Of a stretch of 64,000 nucleotides of DNA, positions 1-9,728 are shown piece by piece. A program made the position numbers and the translations under genes. The DNA comes from Ophiura sarsii. Its lineage: Eukaryota; Echinodermata; Ophiuroidea; Amphilepidida; Ophiuridae. Within the stretch, counting starts at the first letter, position 1. Every line of letters begins with the position of its first letter. The DNA lies in contig CM069443.1 in NCBI GenBank assembly GCA_035610835.1, forward strand, positions 59,537,266-59,601,265. The letters run 5' to 3'. The notes beneath the pieces were generated by a model. It was not told where the DNA came from. It was given only the letters and a program-made list of their open reading frames with translations, and ran no database searches.

Positions 1-211
1 CAGCTCCAAAATGTCACAAAATGTTTCAAAAGTATCAAAATAATCAAATTTCATCACCATATTTGGAATCACCATGAGAAATACATTAAAATAAGTACAA
101 ACATGCCTAGTATTGGTTCAGTAATCTTTGAAATGGAGTTTGAAATTTTGGAAAGGTTTCTGACAAATCTGTTTTTTGTATATGGTAAAACTAATAGCTG
201 CTTGGAAAGTG
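1..211. mobile_element. TTAA MITE family A, left-truncated by window edge
   Basis: Matches the 225-250-bp family found at 7046, 14454, 17627, 41437 and 52706. The right end reads GGAAAGTG followed by TTAA at 212-215. The family has ends CACTTTCCACGCGGCAG / CTGCGTGGAAAGTG flanked by TTAA, typical of piggyBac-type insertion. Too short to encode protein. Confidence 0.75.
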
Positions 212-215
212 TTAA

Positions 216-558
216 TAAAACATATGGAAAGAGTCGACCATGCACTAGTACAACACCAAGACTTCAACCAACATGTTACATTTCCTCAATTTATAATTAC
301 ATTCTTGGATCTATATAATAATAATAATAAACAATAGAAATACACTATGTACAATTTATTTACCAGCAATACACTAGTATTTTACTAGCACTTTTTTAAG
401 TTAACGAGTATTTTTCTTTGTATATGTACACGCACTCTTTAATATATTGCCTAATTTAGTGGGTACTCAGTTTAAATATATAGCAGAGTTGAAAATTGAA
501 GGCCAATTGTTTTAGTTGGAGAGCTCCCCCAACCAACCTCTCAGCTGCGGTCAGACCT
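216..558. other. unassigned AT-rich DNA
   Basis: Contains a short (AAT)n run near 318-330 and nothing else that I can place. Confidence 0.4.
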
Positions 559-562
559 TTAA

Positions 563-1218
563 GGGGAATGTGCACCTTCGTATAGCCTCCGTAAAACTGC
601 CGTAACTTCTTCATTATTCATTTAATCTAGATAAAAGTATACATTTTTTTGCAGGAAAGGGTTCAATGAATCCAACTAGGATCATGAAATTGACCATTTT
701 GGAGAAAATTATAAAAACACATTTTTTGACCCATTTTAGGTTTGGAAAATATAACTCAAAATATATTTTGTCAAATTTTGTCATACTAGTTTTATTATAT
801 TCCTCATACAATTCCCTAGGAATCGTTTTTGTTGTTGTTGAAAATCTTTATTATTTTTTGAATTATAGACCAAAAGGTGCTAAAAAACATTTTTTGGCAC
901 TTTTTGGTCGATAACTCAAAAAATAATAATGATTTTCAACAAACAAAAAAAAAGAATCATAGGGAATTATATGAGGGATATAATAAAACTAGTATGACAA
1001 AATTTGACAAAATATATTTTGAGTTATCTTTTCCAAACCTAAATTAGGTCAAAAAACGTGTTTTTTAATGATTTTCTCCAAAATGGTCAATTTCATGATC
1101 ATGGTTGGATTCATTGAACCCTTTTCTGCAAAAAAATGTATACTTTTATATAGATTAAATGAATAATGAAGAAGTTACGGCAGTTTTATGGAGGCTGTAC
1201 CTAAAGGTGCACACCCCC
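563..1218. mobile_element. 656-bp foldback element flanked by TTAA/TTAT
   Basis: Almost the whole element is one palindrome. The left arm from GGGGAATGTGCACCTTCG pairs with the right arm ending AAGGTGCACACCCCC, and the fold turns near 880-905. TTAA stands at 559-562 and TTAT at 1219-1222, so one target base has mutated. The arms hold small ORFs that mirror each other and are not genes. A 5'-truncated relative lies at 36671-37098. Confidence 0.8.
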
Positions 1219-1430
1219 TTATAATGGTAATATCCTGCATTACGTCTCCCTTACAGCGTAAAGGTAGCTAACAGTAAAACAGTTTCTACATTTTAACTTA
1301 TTCCACATGATAAGAATATTGCCCATATTGCTACCCTAAGGCAGCTACTCCAAGATATTGGTACCCATTCCCCTATGTGTTGGATCAAATGGTCAGGGTT
1401 CATGCACAGCACAGTAGCAACAATGGGATT

Positions 1431-1846
1431 CAATCGATTGGCCATCAATGATGATAATCGATTGGCCATCAATGATGATAATCGATTGGCCATCAATGAT
1501 GATAATCGATTGGCCATTCAATGATGATAATCGATTGGCCATTCAATGATAATAATCGATTGGCCATTCAATGATGATAATCGATTGGCCATTCAATGAT
1601 GATAATCGATTGGCCATTCAATGATAATAATCGATTGGCCATTCAATGATGATAATCGATTGTCCATCAATGATGATAACCGATTGGCCATCAATGATGA
1701 TAATCGATTGGCCATCAATGATGATAACCGATTGGCCATCAATGATTAAAATCGATTAGCCATCAATGATGATAATCGATTGGCCATTCAATGATGATAA
1801 TCGATTGGCCATTCAATGATGATAATCGATTGGCCATCAATGGAAA
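1431..1846. repeat. 24/25-bp minisatellite, about 17 units
   Basis: Unit ATCGATTGGCCATCAATGATGATA, present as a 24-bp form (CCATCAATG) and a 25-bp form (CCATTCAATG). Long forms cluster in the middle and near the end. Variant units with GATAATA recur every third unit in the middle, so a three-unit block seems to have been duplicated. Each unit has the palindrome ATCGAT and an inverted CCAAT box. Confidence 0.95.
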
Positions 1847-1886
1847 CAATGCCGCGACAGACCTTGATCATTGCACACAGCAGGTA

Positions 1887-2461
1887 TACAGTCATCAAAA
1901 AAAGTAACTATACAGGTAATAAATGTACTTTTAACTCTAAAAATATATATCCTACCTAGAAATATTAAATCATTAAGTTGTTGAGAAATTTATCTTCTTT
2001 AATATGAGATATTGCACGCTAGGATCGGTTGAATATTCAAGAAGCGACAATCCAAAATGTAAGGTAAAGTCACAATTTCAAATTCACATTTTACATTTCA
2101 TCACGGGGGAGAGAATGACAGGTAGCGTGTGTGTGGCGTATTGATCCATCGGAACAATGCGGCCGACTGTCCAACCTGCGCATGCATCCCCCAATTGCAC
2201 TACCGGTAATCAATAAGATATCTGTAGATTTGGTCCGCGTGTAGAAAATAAAAATGTGAAAATGAAAATCGGACTTCTCCTTACATTTTTGAGTGCCACT
2301 TCCTCAATAATCACCCGATCCTAGCGTGCAATATCTCATATTAAAGAAGACAAATTTTTCAACAACTTTATTATTTAATATTGTTAGGTAGGATATATAT
2401 TATATTTTAAGAGTTAGAAGCCCATTTATTACCTGTATAGTTACTTTTTTTGATGACTGTA
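1887..2461. mobile_element. TA-flanked MITE with ~150-bp inverted ends
   Basis: Ends read TACAGTCATCAAAAAAAGTA and the reverse complement at the right, with TA as the likely duplicated target (mariner/Tc1 style). Both arms contain ATATATATCCTACCTA and a block reading GAGATATTGCACGCTAGGATC. Related copies are at 53616-54075 (diverged) and 62279-62997. It also serves as the empty-site reference for the nested insertion at 62362. Confidence 0.85.
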
Positions 2462-2766
2462 AATGGGCTCCTATATCTCTTTAGGTCATCATGTCAACTG
2501 GATCACACTTTGAACCAAGATTGAAATGACTGCAGCATTAAGTCTATGGCATGGACTATTTATTATTCCTAAAGATAAATAATTTAGAAACAAGTTCTTA
2601 TCCAAGGCGCAATGAACAAACAAGAAAAACAATACAGTACAGTGGAAATCACAGAAAAAAACTCATGTGTGATCCAGTTACCAATTATAACCCACTTAGT
2701 TACATATTATCATCAACATTAGTCAGGTAGGAATAATTTAGATACCTTTTTCGAACCATTGTGTTT

Positions 2767-2808
2767 GAGCTCCGTAGCTTTCGAGGTCATCACGACCCCT
2801 TCATTCAG
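2767..2808 (-). ncRNA. degenerate hammerhead-like fold in Penelope tail, arm 1
   Basis: Reads CTGAATGAA, stem GGGGTC/GACCTC, GAAA, small hairpin GCT-ACGG-AGC, then TC. This follows hammerhead order (CUGAUGA, helix II, GAAA, helix III, UH) but has one extra A in the core, and I cannot find a helix I. Penelope-like elements are known to carry hammerheads, which supports the reading; activity is doubtful. Confidence 0.4.
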
Positions 2809-2816
2809 CGTAGTGT

Positions 2817-3212
2817 TTACTTCCCTCCGTTTGTCACATGACCACCTTTTGGGCGATCACATGACAGCAGGTCATCGAAGATGGCGGGTAGGTCGTAGCC
2901 GGTGTCTCGGTTGAGGGTCGGTTTGCGTGTCCTGATTTCAATTGCCTCTCTGATCTTACGTTTCCAAAACTGGTCTTCTCTGGCGATCACTTGGACGTCA
3001 TCAAGCTTGATAGTGTGCTTGAAGTCTTTGGAGTGTTCTGCCACTGCTGTGAGAGGAGTGGTTTTGTGGTTCGAGTGTTCTTTGAACCTGGTGGCAACAG
3101 CTCTGCTAGTTTCACCCACGTAAGATTTAGGGCACTTAGGACAGTCAATATGGTAAATCACACCACATTTGTTAGCGTCAGGGGTCACACTATCAAGCTT
3201 TGTTAGCGTCAA
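2817..3212 (-). pseudogene. Penelope-like element GIY-YIG endonuclease fragment
   Basis: 131 codons with the GIY-YIG signature: GVIYHI, then KSYVGETSR, an Arg-x3-Lys-Glu-His (ATRFKEH), AVAEH, and late REAIEIR...LNRDTG. In Penelope-like retroelements this endonuclease domain follows the reverse transcriptase and nicks target DNA. No reverse transcriptase is present upstream, so this is a 5'-truncated copy. The C-terminal half is repeated on the plus strand at 3225-3417. Confidence 0.85.
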
Positions 3213-3216
3213 GCGT

Positions 3217-3417
3217 CACACTATCAAGCTTGATGACGTCCAAGTGATCGCCAGAGAAGACCAGTTTTGGAAACGTAAGATCAGAGAGGCAATTGAAATC
3301 AGGACACGCAAACCGACCCTCAACCGAGACACCGGCTACGACCTACCCGCCATCTACGATGACCTGCTGTCATGTGATCGCCCAAAAGGTGGTCATGTGA
3401 CAAACGGAGGGAAGTAA
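3217..3417 (+). pseudogene. second, inverted copy of the GIY-YIG C-terminal half
   Basis: Encodes the same HTIKLDDVQVIAREDQFW to stop segment as the minus-strand fragment, differing by one residue (AIYDD for AIFDD). It lacks the GIY and YIG motifs. Just before it, CACACTATCAAGCTT is itself repeated in tandem (3186-3231). Confidence 0.8.
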
Positions 3418-3425
3418 ACACTACG

Positions 3426-3467
3426 CTGAATGAAGGGGTCGTGATGACCTCGAAAGCTACGGAGCTC
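3426..3467 (+). ncRNA. degenerate hammerhead-like fold in Penelope tail, arm 2
   Basis: Identical to the arm 1 motif on the opposite strand: core 3426-3433, helix II 3435-3440 with 3446-3451, GAAA 3452-3455, helix III 3456-3458 with 3463-3465, UC 3466-3467. Confidence 0.4.
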
Positions 3468-3588
3468 AAACACAATGGTTCGAAAAAGGTATCTAAATTA
3501 TTCCTAAAATCATGATCGAACCCAATATCAGTCTACATGCTTCTATTAGTCAGGTAGTCTGAATGATAATGTAGTTCATACATATACA

Positions 3589-4037
3589 GGGCCGTATGCT
3601 CGTACATATTTAAACTAAACATGCGTTTAAATTTAAACACATCGTGTAACTAAACGCAATTCTCAAACATTTGTTTAACATAAACATGCGTCTAACTCAC
3701 TGAAAAGTGTCTAACTTTAAACATGGGTATGAGTTTAACACTCGAGCACCAATCATACGCCTTGAATGATTACTTAACAGTGCCCGGTGCAAGCTGATGT
3801 GCAGATCGTGTAGTCATAAAGATACACATGCACATTTGAGGAATTTGGTCGATATCTATTGTAACCCATCTGGGCCACAATAAATTGAATACCTGTATAC
3901 AGTGAACGCACGACCACTCTGGGGACAAGATTTTCAGAATGTAAACCCGGGCATTGTTAAACACGTCATTTAAAAATAATCTTGCGTTTAATTTAAACAC
4001 GAGTTCAGTTATATATAAAGTACAAGAATACGGCCCA
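3589..4037. mobile_element. MITE with GGGCCGTAT ends
   Basis: Left end CAGGGCCGTATGCTCGTAC and right end GTACAAGAATACGGCCCAT are inverted. The interior repeats GTTTAAAxTTAAACAC and CATGCGT motifs near both ends. The target duplication is not clear. Confidence 0.65.
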
Positions 4038-4107
4038 TAGTTTTTGTTTCTTGGCTTGATAATAAAGTTACCTATTTTCTTTCTTTCTTGAGACAATGCT
4101 ACCAACT

Positions 4108-4395
4108 TAATAATAATAATAGTCGGTTTTTATATAGCGCTTTACACCGTGTGGAACACCGTCTCAAAGCGCTTTACATTGGCTAATTATTATCGCTGCC
4201 ATTTACATCATCTATCTGCAGCCGACTAGGCGCACTTTAAGATGATAGCAGCTTCCCAATTTTTGCTTGGGTCGACGAGGCAATTGAGACTAAATACCTT
4301 GCCCAAGGATATAAACACGTTGATCCTAGCGGGGCTCGAACTCGCAACCTTATGATTATGAGTCTAACGCTAATTCCACTAGGCCACACATGCTC
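4108..4395 (-). repeat. tRNA-derived SINE (tRNA-Met-like head)
   Basis: On the minus strand a tRNA-like head (4395 to about 4325) has the A box TGGCCTAGTGGAATTAGCG and B box AGTTCGAGCC, with CTCATAATC as in the elongator Met anticodon loop. A body of about 200 bp follows, ending in TGTAAAGCGCT...TAAAGCGCTATATAAAAACC and a short ATT-repeat tail at 4108-4122. The acceptor stem is not conserved, so this is not a tRNA gene. Confidence 0.8.
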
Positions 4396-4398
4396 TAT

Positions 4399-5186
4399 GT
4401 TGCAACATTTACATCTGCATACACCCTTTGTGTACACGTCAATCAAAGGCATAATTTAGTATCATAACTGACACAACATACAATCAAGGAAGTGAAAAAT
4501 GCATTTTGGAAAAGAAAATATGAATGAGATACTTGTTAGTGGAAGAATTTCAGTTGAAAATCAAATCATTGTGGGAACAAACTAATTTCAATGCAAAATT
4601 AACACCAGAAATAGACCATTACTTTGAAAAGATAACAATTGCGAGGTAGGAAATGGGTATATGAATATAGTGCAAGGTGCATGTTTTTATGCTTAGTGTG
4701 TGATTACACAGAGAAAATGTGTGTGTAAAGACTCCCAGTCATGCCTGTTACCCATTCATCCAGATACCTGACTGGTTCAAATAGTGCACAGTGGACAATA
4801 CAAATCAATGATATCCCATAGAACACCAATTCTTTGTTGTCGTTAGTCATGGTTATTGAAATCATCATAACTTTAAAAGTATCCATTCAATTTTTATGAA
4901 TGAGGTATCAAACTATGGAGAAGAAATTTGCACATTTAAGGAATATCACAGATTTTTGGTATTGATTTTGAATTAGCCAACATCAAAACACATGGTCTGG
5001 AACTGTTACATGTGTTAGGTGTATGTTGGTGTGAGGAGGTGTATACCAGGGATACTATTAATTTTGGGATAGGAAAGTCCTATACTAACGTACGTAGCGA
5101 AAACGGTCCCTTTTGCATATTTGAATACATTATGGTAATCGTCAGGAATGCGTCGGTGACCGGCGTATGACGCGTTTGACGTCATT
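4399..5186. other. unassigned AT-rich DNA
   Basis: No coding ORF or inverted-repeat element recognised. Confidence 0.4.
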
Positions 5187-5461
5187 ATTTAGTCAGCATA
5201 GAATTGGTGGCGCTATTCACGCGGTAGATTTACACACAGCTTGCTGTCAAAAAATGATACTGACACTGGAGTTGGTGGATGAAATAATTTAGTTCCAAAG
5301 TGTGATGAATTTTATGGGGTCATATAATCAAAATCCCGGGCAAAATCCATTGTTACATTGAAAGCAATGGAAATTCAAAATTAACGGCCGTTCGTGTCTA
5401 CCATCGTCTGCTACAATCACGCCTTATCAGTATAGCGCCACCAATTCTATGCTGACTAAAT
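5187..5461. mobile_element. 275-bp MITE
   Basis: Ends TTTAGTCAGCATAGAATTGG and its exact reverse complement, continuing into TGGCGCTAT on both sides. The interior is unrelated and noncoding. Confidence 0.75.
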
Positions 5462-6054
5462 TTTAATTTAAAAGTGGACTCCGATCGGCAAGCTGAGAGG
5501 CACACCCCTGTGTATACCTTAAAACATCTACCTATGGAAATACTCAACTATACTGTGTATGTTGAGAAAATGTCAGGATATTTTGTTGTAGTAACCATGA
5601 TCCATTATGCTGTAATGTTTTGTGGCCTTCTTTAACACCCCTCCCGAAAAATGATCATGTATGAGCTTATATCATTTGGGAGGGAATTGAACATTAAAAT
5701 AGATGTGAATTTGTTTGTTAAAATTGTTATTAAAATGTTCTACCATGTCAGAAGTTTGATTCTTTATGGCCTCACAAAGATGCTAGTATTTGCAGTTAGT
5801 CTTTAATAAATGAACTTCACCTTGGTGACATATAATACAAAATTATACTAGACGAACAAAATAACTGTATTGTCACGAGGTATAGGGGTGTTTCTATTTT
5901 CATAGACCTAACAGGGAAGTCCTCTTTTAGTCTATATCCTGGCACTCTTGACATTTGTGCGGAAGGTCCCGGGTTCTAACTTGGCTGGTGCTCTGTATGT
6001 TGCTGGCCTATCTCTGTAATTTGTGGTATTGAAGGGCAGTAAGTGACATTATTA

Positions 6055-6190
6055 GGCACAAAAAATTGTTGTATTGGCGTAACATGTTATTGAAATTTAG
6101 GGTAGGCCGGGCGGATTCCCCCTTCCCCAACTTCCTCTATAGATATTTTGAATTGTATACTATAAATTACTAGATTTGATCACAGAGTAA
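6055..6190. mobile_element. partial GGCCAAAAA-family MITE
   Basis: Shares TGTATTGGCGTAACATG, the GGGTAGGCCGGGCGGATT stretch and TATTTTGAATTGTATACT with the copy at 11999-12262. Only the left part is present. Confidence 0.55.
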
Positions 6191-7041
6191 AAAAATCACA
6201 AAAGATCATACAGCCTTTGGTAGAGGATTTCATCATACACATACATTGACATTTAACCAACAACACTTGCTTGAATGTAGATGAATTATGTCCAATGGAC
6301 TATGAAAAGAAGTACCTGTACTGTATCATCATACTTCTGTGGATAACCTGTGTTTATGATTTACAAAGTAACATTGATCATATCAATGATATCAAATAAC
6401 ACCCAACACAATTACCGTAAAAAAAGCACATCTGCCTCTAAATGAAACTGTTTTTTGAGGGCCTATAACAACTCGCAAGACTAATATAAGGGTGATTGTA
6501 AGCTTTTAGGGATCTTTCAAAATAACAGTACCGGCTAAAAGATAGTGGTTGCATTACAGAAGAACAATCATTTTCAGACCGCTCATGTCACTCATATAAG
6601 ATATTATTCTTCACATGATTCAATAGCTCAGTCGTTAAGCGTAGATTTTTCATGCCATAGATTGACAGTTATTTTGACCTATCCCTAAAACATTGTAAAA
6701 AGCTCTAGAGGGCGCACATATAAAATCCCCCTTTTACATTTCGGCTTCGTTTCCTATGAATTGTTACGGTAACTTAGTTATCTACATGTAGTGACAAAAT
6801 GTCTAATTACACATTTTTGCAGCCATGTGCATATTAATTATTTGTTGATGGCGAAAATGGTATATTGCATTACACACAATATCATATTTTTTGCTTATAA
6901 ACATAATCATTAACATTTTATTTCATAATAACAACTAATCGTGAACCAAGCAAAAGAGATATTTGTTTACATAGAGTCTATTGCACACTAATACTCATTA
7001 CACGAAGCAGGTGTCACTTGAACATCTTAATCACAATATTC
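6191..7041. other. unassigned AT-rich DNA
   Basis: Nothing recognised. CTCTAGAGGGCGCACATATA near 6704 resembles the AGGGCGC motif of family-B/C MITEs but has no partner. Confidence 0.35.
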
Positions 7042-7045
7042 TTAA

Positions 7046-7292
7046 CACTTTCCACGCGGCAGTCGTATGCAGACGACAGTTTCAAAATGTCACAAAATGT
7101 TTCAAAAATGTCAGAATTATTGAACTTCATCGCCATATTTTGAATTACCATGAGGAATGTATTGACATAAGTACAAACATGCCTAGTATAGGTTCAGTAA
7201 TTCTTGAGATAAGACTTTGAAAGTTAGGAAAGGTTTCTGAACAATCTTGTTTTGTATATATATATGGTAAAACTATATAGCCGCGTGGAAAG
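7046..7292. mobile_element. TTAA MITE family A, complete
   Basis: CACTTTCCACGCGGCAG at the left, GCCGCGTGGAAAGTA at the right, TTAA at 7042-7045 and 7293-7296. Confidence 0.85.
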
Positions 7293-7296
7293 TATT

Positions 7297-8130
7297 AAGG
7301 AAGATAAGTGAGTAATCTGGCTAAGACTTCAAGGACAGCCAAACATACTCAGGCAGTATATTGGACTTTATAATGCAGTGTTTTTGTTATTCTGTTTGTT
7401 GTTGATTTTGTTGGAGGAGTATGGATTTTCTGCACATCTAAACACTTGCATAAAATAAAGATCATTTAAATATGTTTCCAACATATTCTTAGGTATGTAT
7501 AGTTCAAATGATATCTATCGGTATCTAATTATTGGGAATACTGTTTACATTGTTATTTACCGTGGCCGATTAAAATCAAACAAAGAAAGAAACAAAACAA
7601 CCACCATATCAAAATGCCATACAAAAAGTAGTCCTTATAAAGGTTGCCTGTGTATAACGCCCATATTCACCAGCTTCATAACACTATTGGGTTTTTTCAT
7701 TGCAATTACTTTATACTGGGAAAGACATGCTAGCTATGCCACAATACAATGGTTTCTTTGAACACCTACAATCTTGGAAAAAAGGTTGACACACTTTGTC
7801 TGAATTAAGGGGAAAAGTGCCCTCTCTCCCCTGAGGCAATGTTGATCCGAGTCATATTATCAGAAGCCTTGGAAGTTCCCCAAACATTGATTGATTGGGG
7901 TGGGGAAGGATATAAGAGAAGGGGGAATTCTGCTTTCTATTATAAACAGTGCTATGTCCCAAGTCTGATCTAAATTGCGAGCACAGGAATGGTTGTAATA
8001 AGTTGCGTAAAGTGTGCCAACTATTTTTTTCCATGATTGTAGGTACTCCTGCCTTTTTATAACAATGTGTGTGTTTATCTGCCTGCCATTAAATAACTGC
8101 AATCAGTTAATGATGCAGCGATGTCCGTGT
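7297..8130. other. unassigned DNA
   Basis: The 88-codon ORF at 7495-7761 looks like chance: AT-rich, with no recognisable motif. No other feature seen. Confidence 0.35.
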
Positions 8131-8364
8131 CTATATTTTGATCAGTTCTGAATTGATGAAGCCTCCTTACAGCAGCGACTGAATACTGAAGGATGTGGGT
8201 GTGCATGAATGCATCAAGCGCACTGTGCAGCATGCATGATGTGTGCTTGTGACCAAAACCATGTGCATGTGGCCATAATCGCACACAAACACTTGGATTA
8301 CTTTTATGCGCAGAGAGATAAAAACCAAAAAATTCTCGCCAATTCAGAACTGATTAAACTATAG
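8131..8364. mobile_element. MITE with CTATAGTTTGATCAGTTC ends
   Basis: Inverted ends GATCAGTTCTGAATT / AATTCAGAACTGATTAAACTATAG, with inner AAGCCTCCTTACAGCAGCGA and TTACTTTTATGCGCAGAGA. Related copies at 11641, 19731 and 57721. It lies in the 3' flank or UTR of SIAH. Confidence 0.8.
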
Positions 8365-8490
8365 TGGAAGTGAAATGTCTTATAGTGTAGGATTCTCTGC
8401 ACTGTTTACACCAGTGTTACCAACAATATTGTGACCAAGTAGCCCTATTTGGGCTGAAAAGGATGCAGATGCCTATATTAGCATTAATTT

Positions 8491-8496
8491 TTTATT
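8491..8496 (-). other. candidate poly(A) signal for SIAH
   Basis: AATAAA on the minus strand, 1,055 bases past the SIAH stop codon. It is the first clear hexamer I noticed downstream. The implied 3' UTR would include the ATGTG repeat array. Other hexamers further on could be used instead. Confidence 0.25.
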
Positions 8497-8814
8497 TCAA
8501 TGGACAATGTTCATCACAGAGTCCGTTGAGAGCAAATGTGAATTTTTGAACTGTAATAAACCCATCATTTCACACAAATCACATGACCACTCACATGACT
8601 ATGTTCACTTTTGGACATTCTTCTATGTCAGCCTCTGTATGTCATTCTATCATCACAAAATGCCCCAGTTCAGAGTTGCTAAGATCTTGCCATGATCTGA
8701 TGATGAAACATCTATAGACTTCTTGATCAGTTTATTGCTCATTTATACCCTTTCCTAATGCAGTCCTATCTACAACAACATTGTACCGACGGCGACACTA
8801 ACCAATTGGGATAG

Positions 8815-9475
8815 TGTGCATTCTAGTAACCATGTGACACACATGTGATTTCCATGTAACAAAAATGTGATACAAGATATCCTTGCAACATACATGTGCT
8901 ATCCACATCCCATTCCGTTTTCTTCGAATCCAAATGTTGTTTGCGAGTATTGCGATCAAACCCGGTGATGCCATAATTTCATCAAATACTCCATCAATAT
9001 CGAATGCAGCAAGAGGTTAATGACTGACTTGTCCTCCCAATTCCGACAGCCTATCACAGCTTCTACGTCATCCATCTGAATCATTGAAGCGGCGAAAGTA
9101 AGAGCTTCTCTCTCTGTTGTCCAATGTTGAAGACGTTGATCTTATTACTATTTGCTGCATACACAGCAAAGACCTTGCGATGCCAATATTAACCATGTGA
9201 CCCACATGTGATGGTCAATATCACCCATGTGACCCAAACATGTTGGCCAATATTACTTACGTGTGATACACATGTGTACAATAGTATTGCCCATGTGACA
9301 CCCATGTGATGGCCAGTACTGCCCATGTGACACAAGTATTAGCCACTATTACCAATGTGACAGGCAACATTACCCATGCTATACACATGTGAAGGCCAAT
9401 ATCTACCATGTGTTGGCCAATACTACCCATGAGATACACATGTGATTACCAATATCGACCATGTGATACACACAT
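8815..9475. repeat. degenerate ATGTG-rich tandem array beside SIAH exon 4
   Basis: Roughly 30-35-bp units of the type CCCATGTGACACACATGTGA plus GGCCAATATTA, clearest at 9190-9475 and looser at 8815-8905. Similar units reappear at 10195-10290, 11575-11650 and 11930-11990. On the minus strand the array is in the SIAH 3' UTR or flank. Confidence 0.75.
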
Positions 9476-9550
9476 GCTGGCTGAATGTGTATGAGATGTC
9501 TAATTTCAAGATTTTTTGAGGTTAGTAACCTCACAGACAAGGGAAGATGT

Positions 9551-9728
9551 TCAGCACATAGATATGGTGACATTAATTCCTAAATTACCATTTTCAGCAA
9601 AGAGCTGTGCAATACTAGAGTCAAATACAAGACAGTCACTGTTCATTATGGCAGCAGCCACACCCTCGTGGATAGATCTGGGCGTGGCTTCCCATGACAA
9701 TCTTCTTCTATGGCCATTAAGCTCCAGC
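9551..9728 (-). CDS. SIAH: SIAH coding exon 4 (C-terminus and stop)
   Basis: The acceptor ATGCAG ends at 9729. After one base completing arginine come 58 codons, [20 protein letters not shown] through NVTISMC, then TGA at 9553-9551. The exon sits inside an ATGTG-rich degenerate repeat field on both sides (about 8815-9475 and 10195-11990), yet its own sequence shows no decay. Confidence 0.95.

Larger units (their letters stand above)
2718..3557. mobile_element. Penelope-like 3' end duplicated as an inverted repeat
   Basis: Two 290-bp arms, 2728-3017 and 3217-3506, are near-perfect reverse complements around a 199-bp spacer. Each arm has the 3' part of a Penelope-type GIY-YIG coding region followed by a noncoding tail. 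The 13-mer ATTAGTCAGGTAG stands at 2718-2730 and 3545-3557 and could be a target duplication, although 38 bp separate arm 2 from the right copy. Confidence 0.8.

Noticed and set aside
614..914. Mirror ORFs on both strands
   Set aside because: They lie in the two arms of a foldback element and are reverse complements of each other.
1431..1846. Regular 24-25-bp repeats as a CRISPR array
   Set aside because: There are no spacers: units abut directly and the DNA is eukaryotic. It is a minisatellite.
2902..3206. Plus-strand ORFs of 71-73 codons
   Set aside because: Shadows of the GIY-YIG fragment on the other strand.
4325..4395. Functional tRNA-Met gene
   Set aside because: The acceptor stem does not pair and it continues into a SINE body with an ATT tail.
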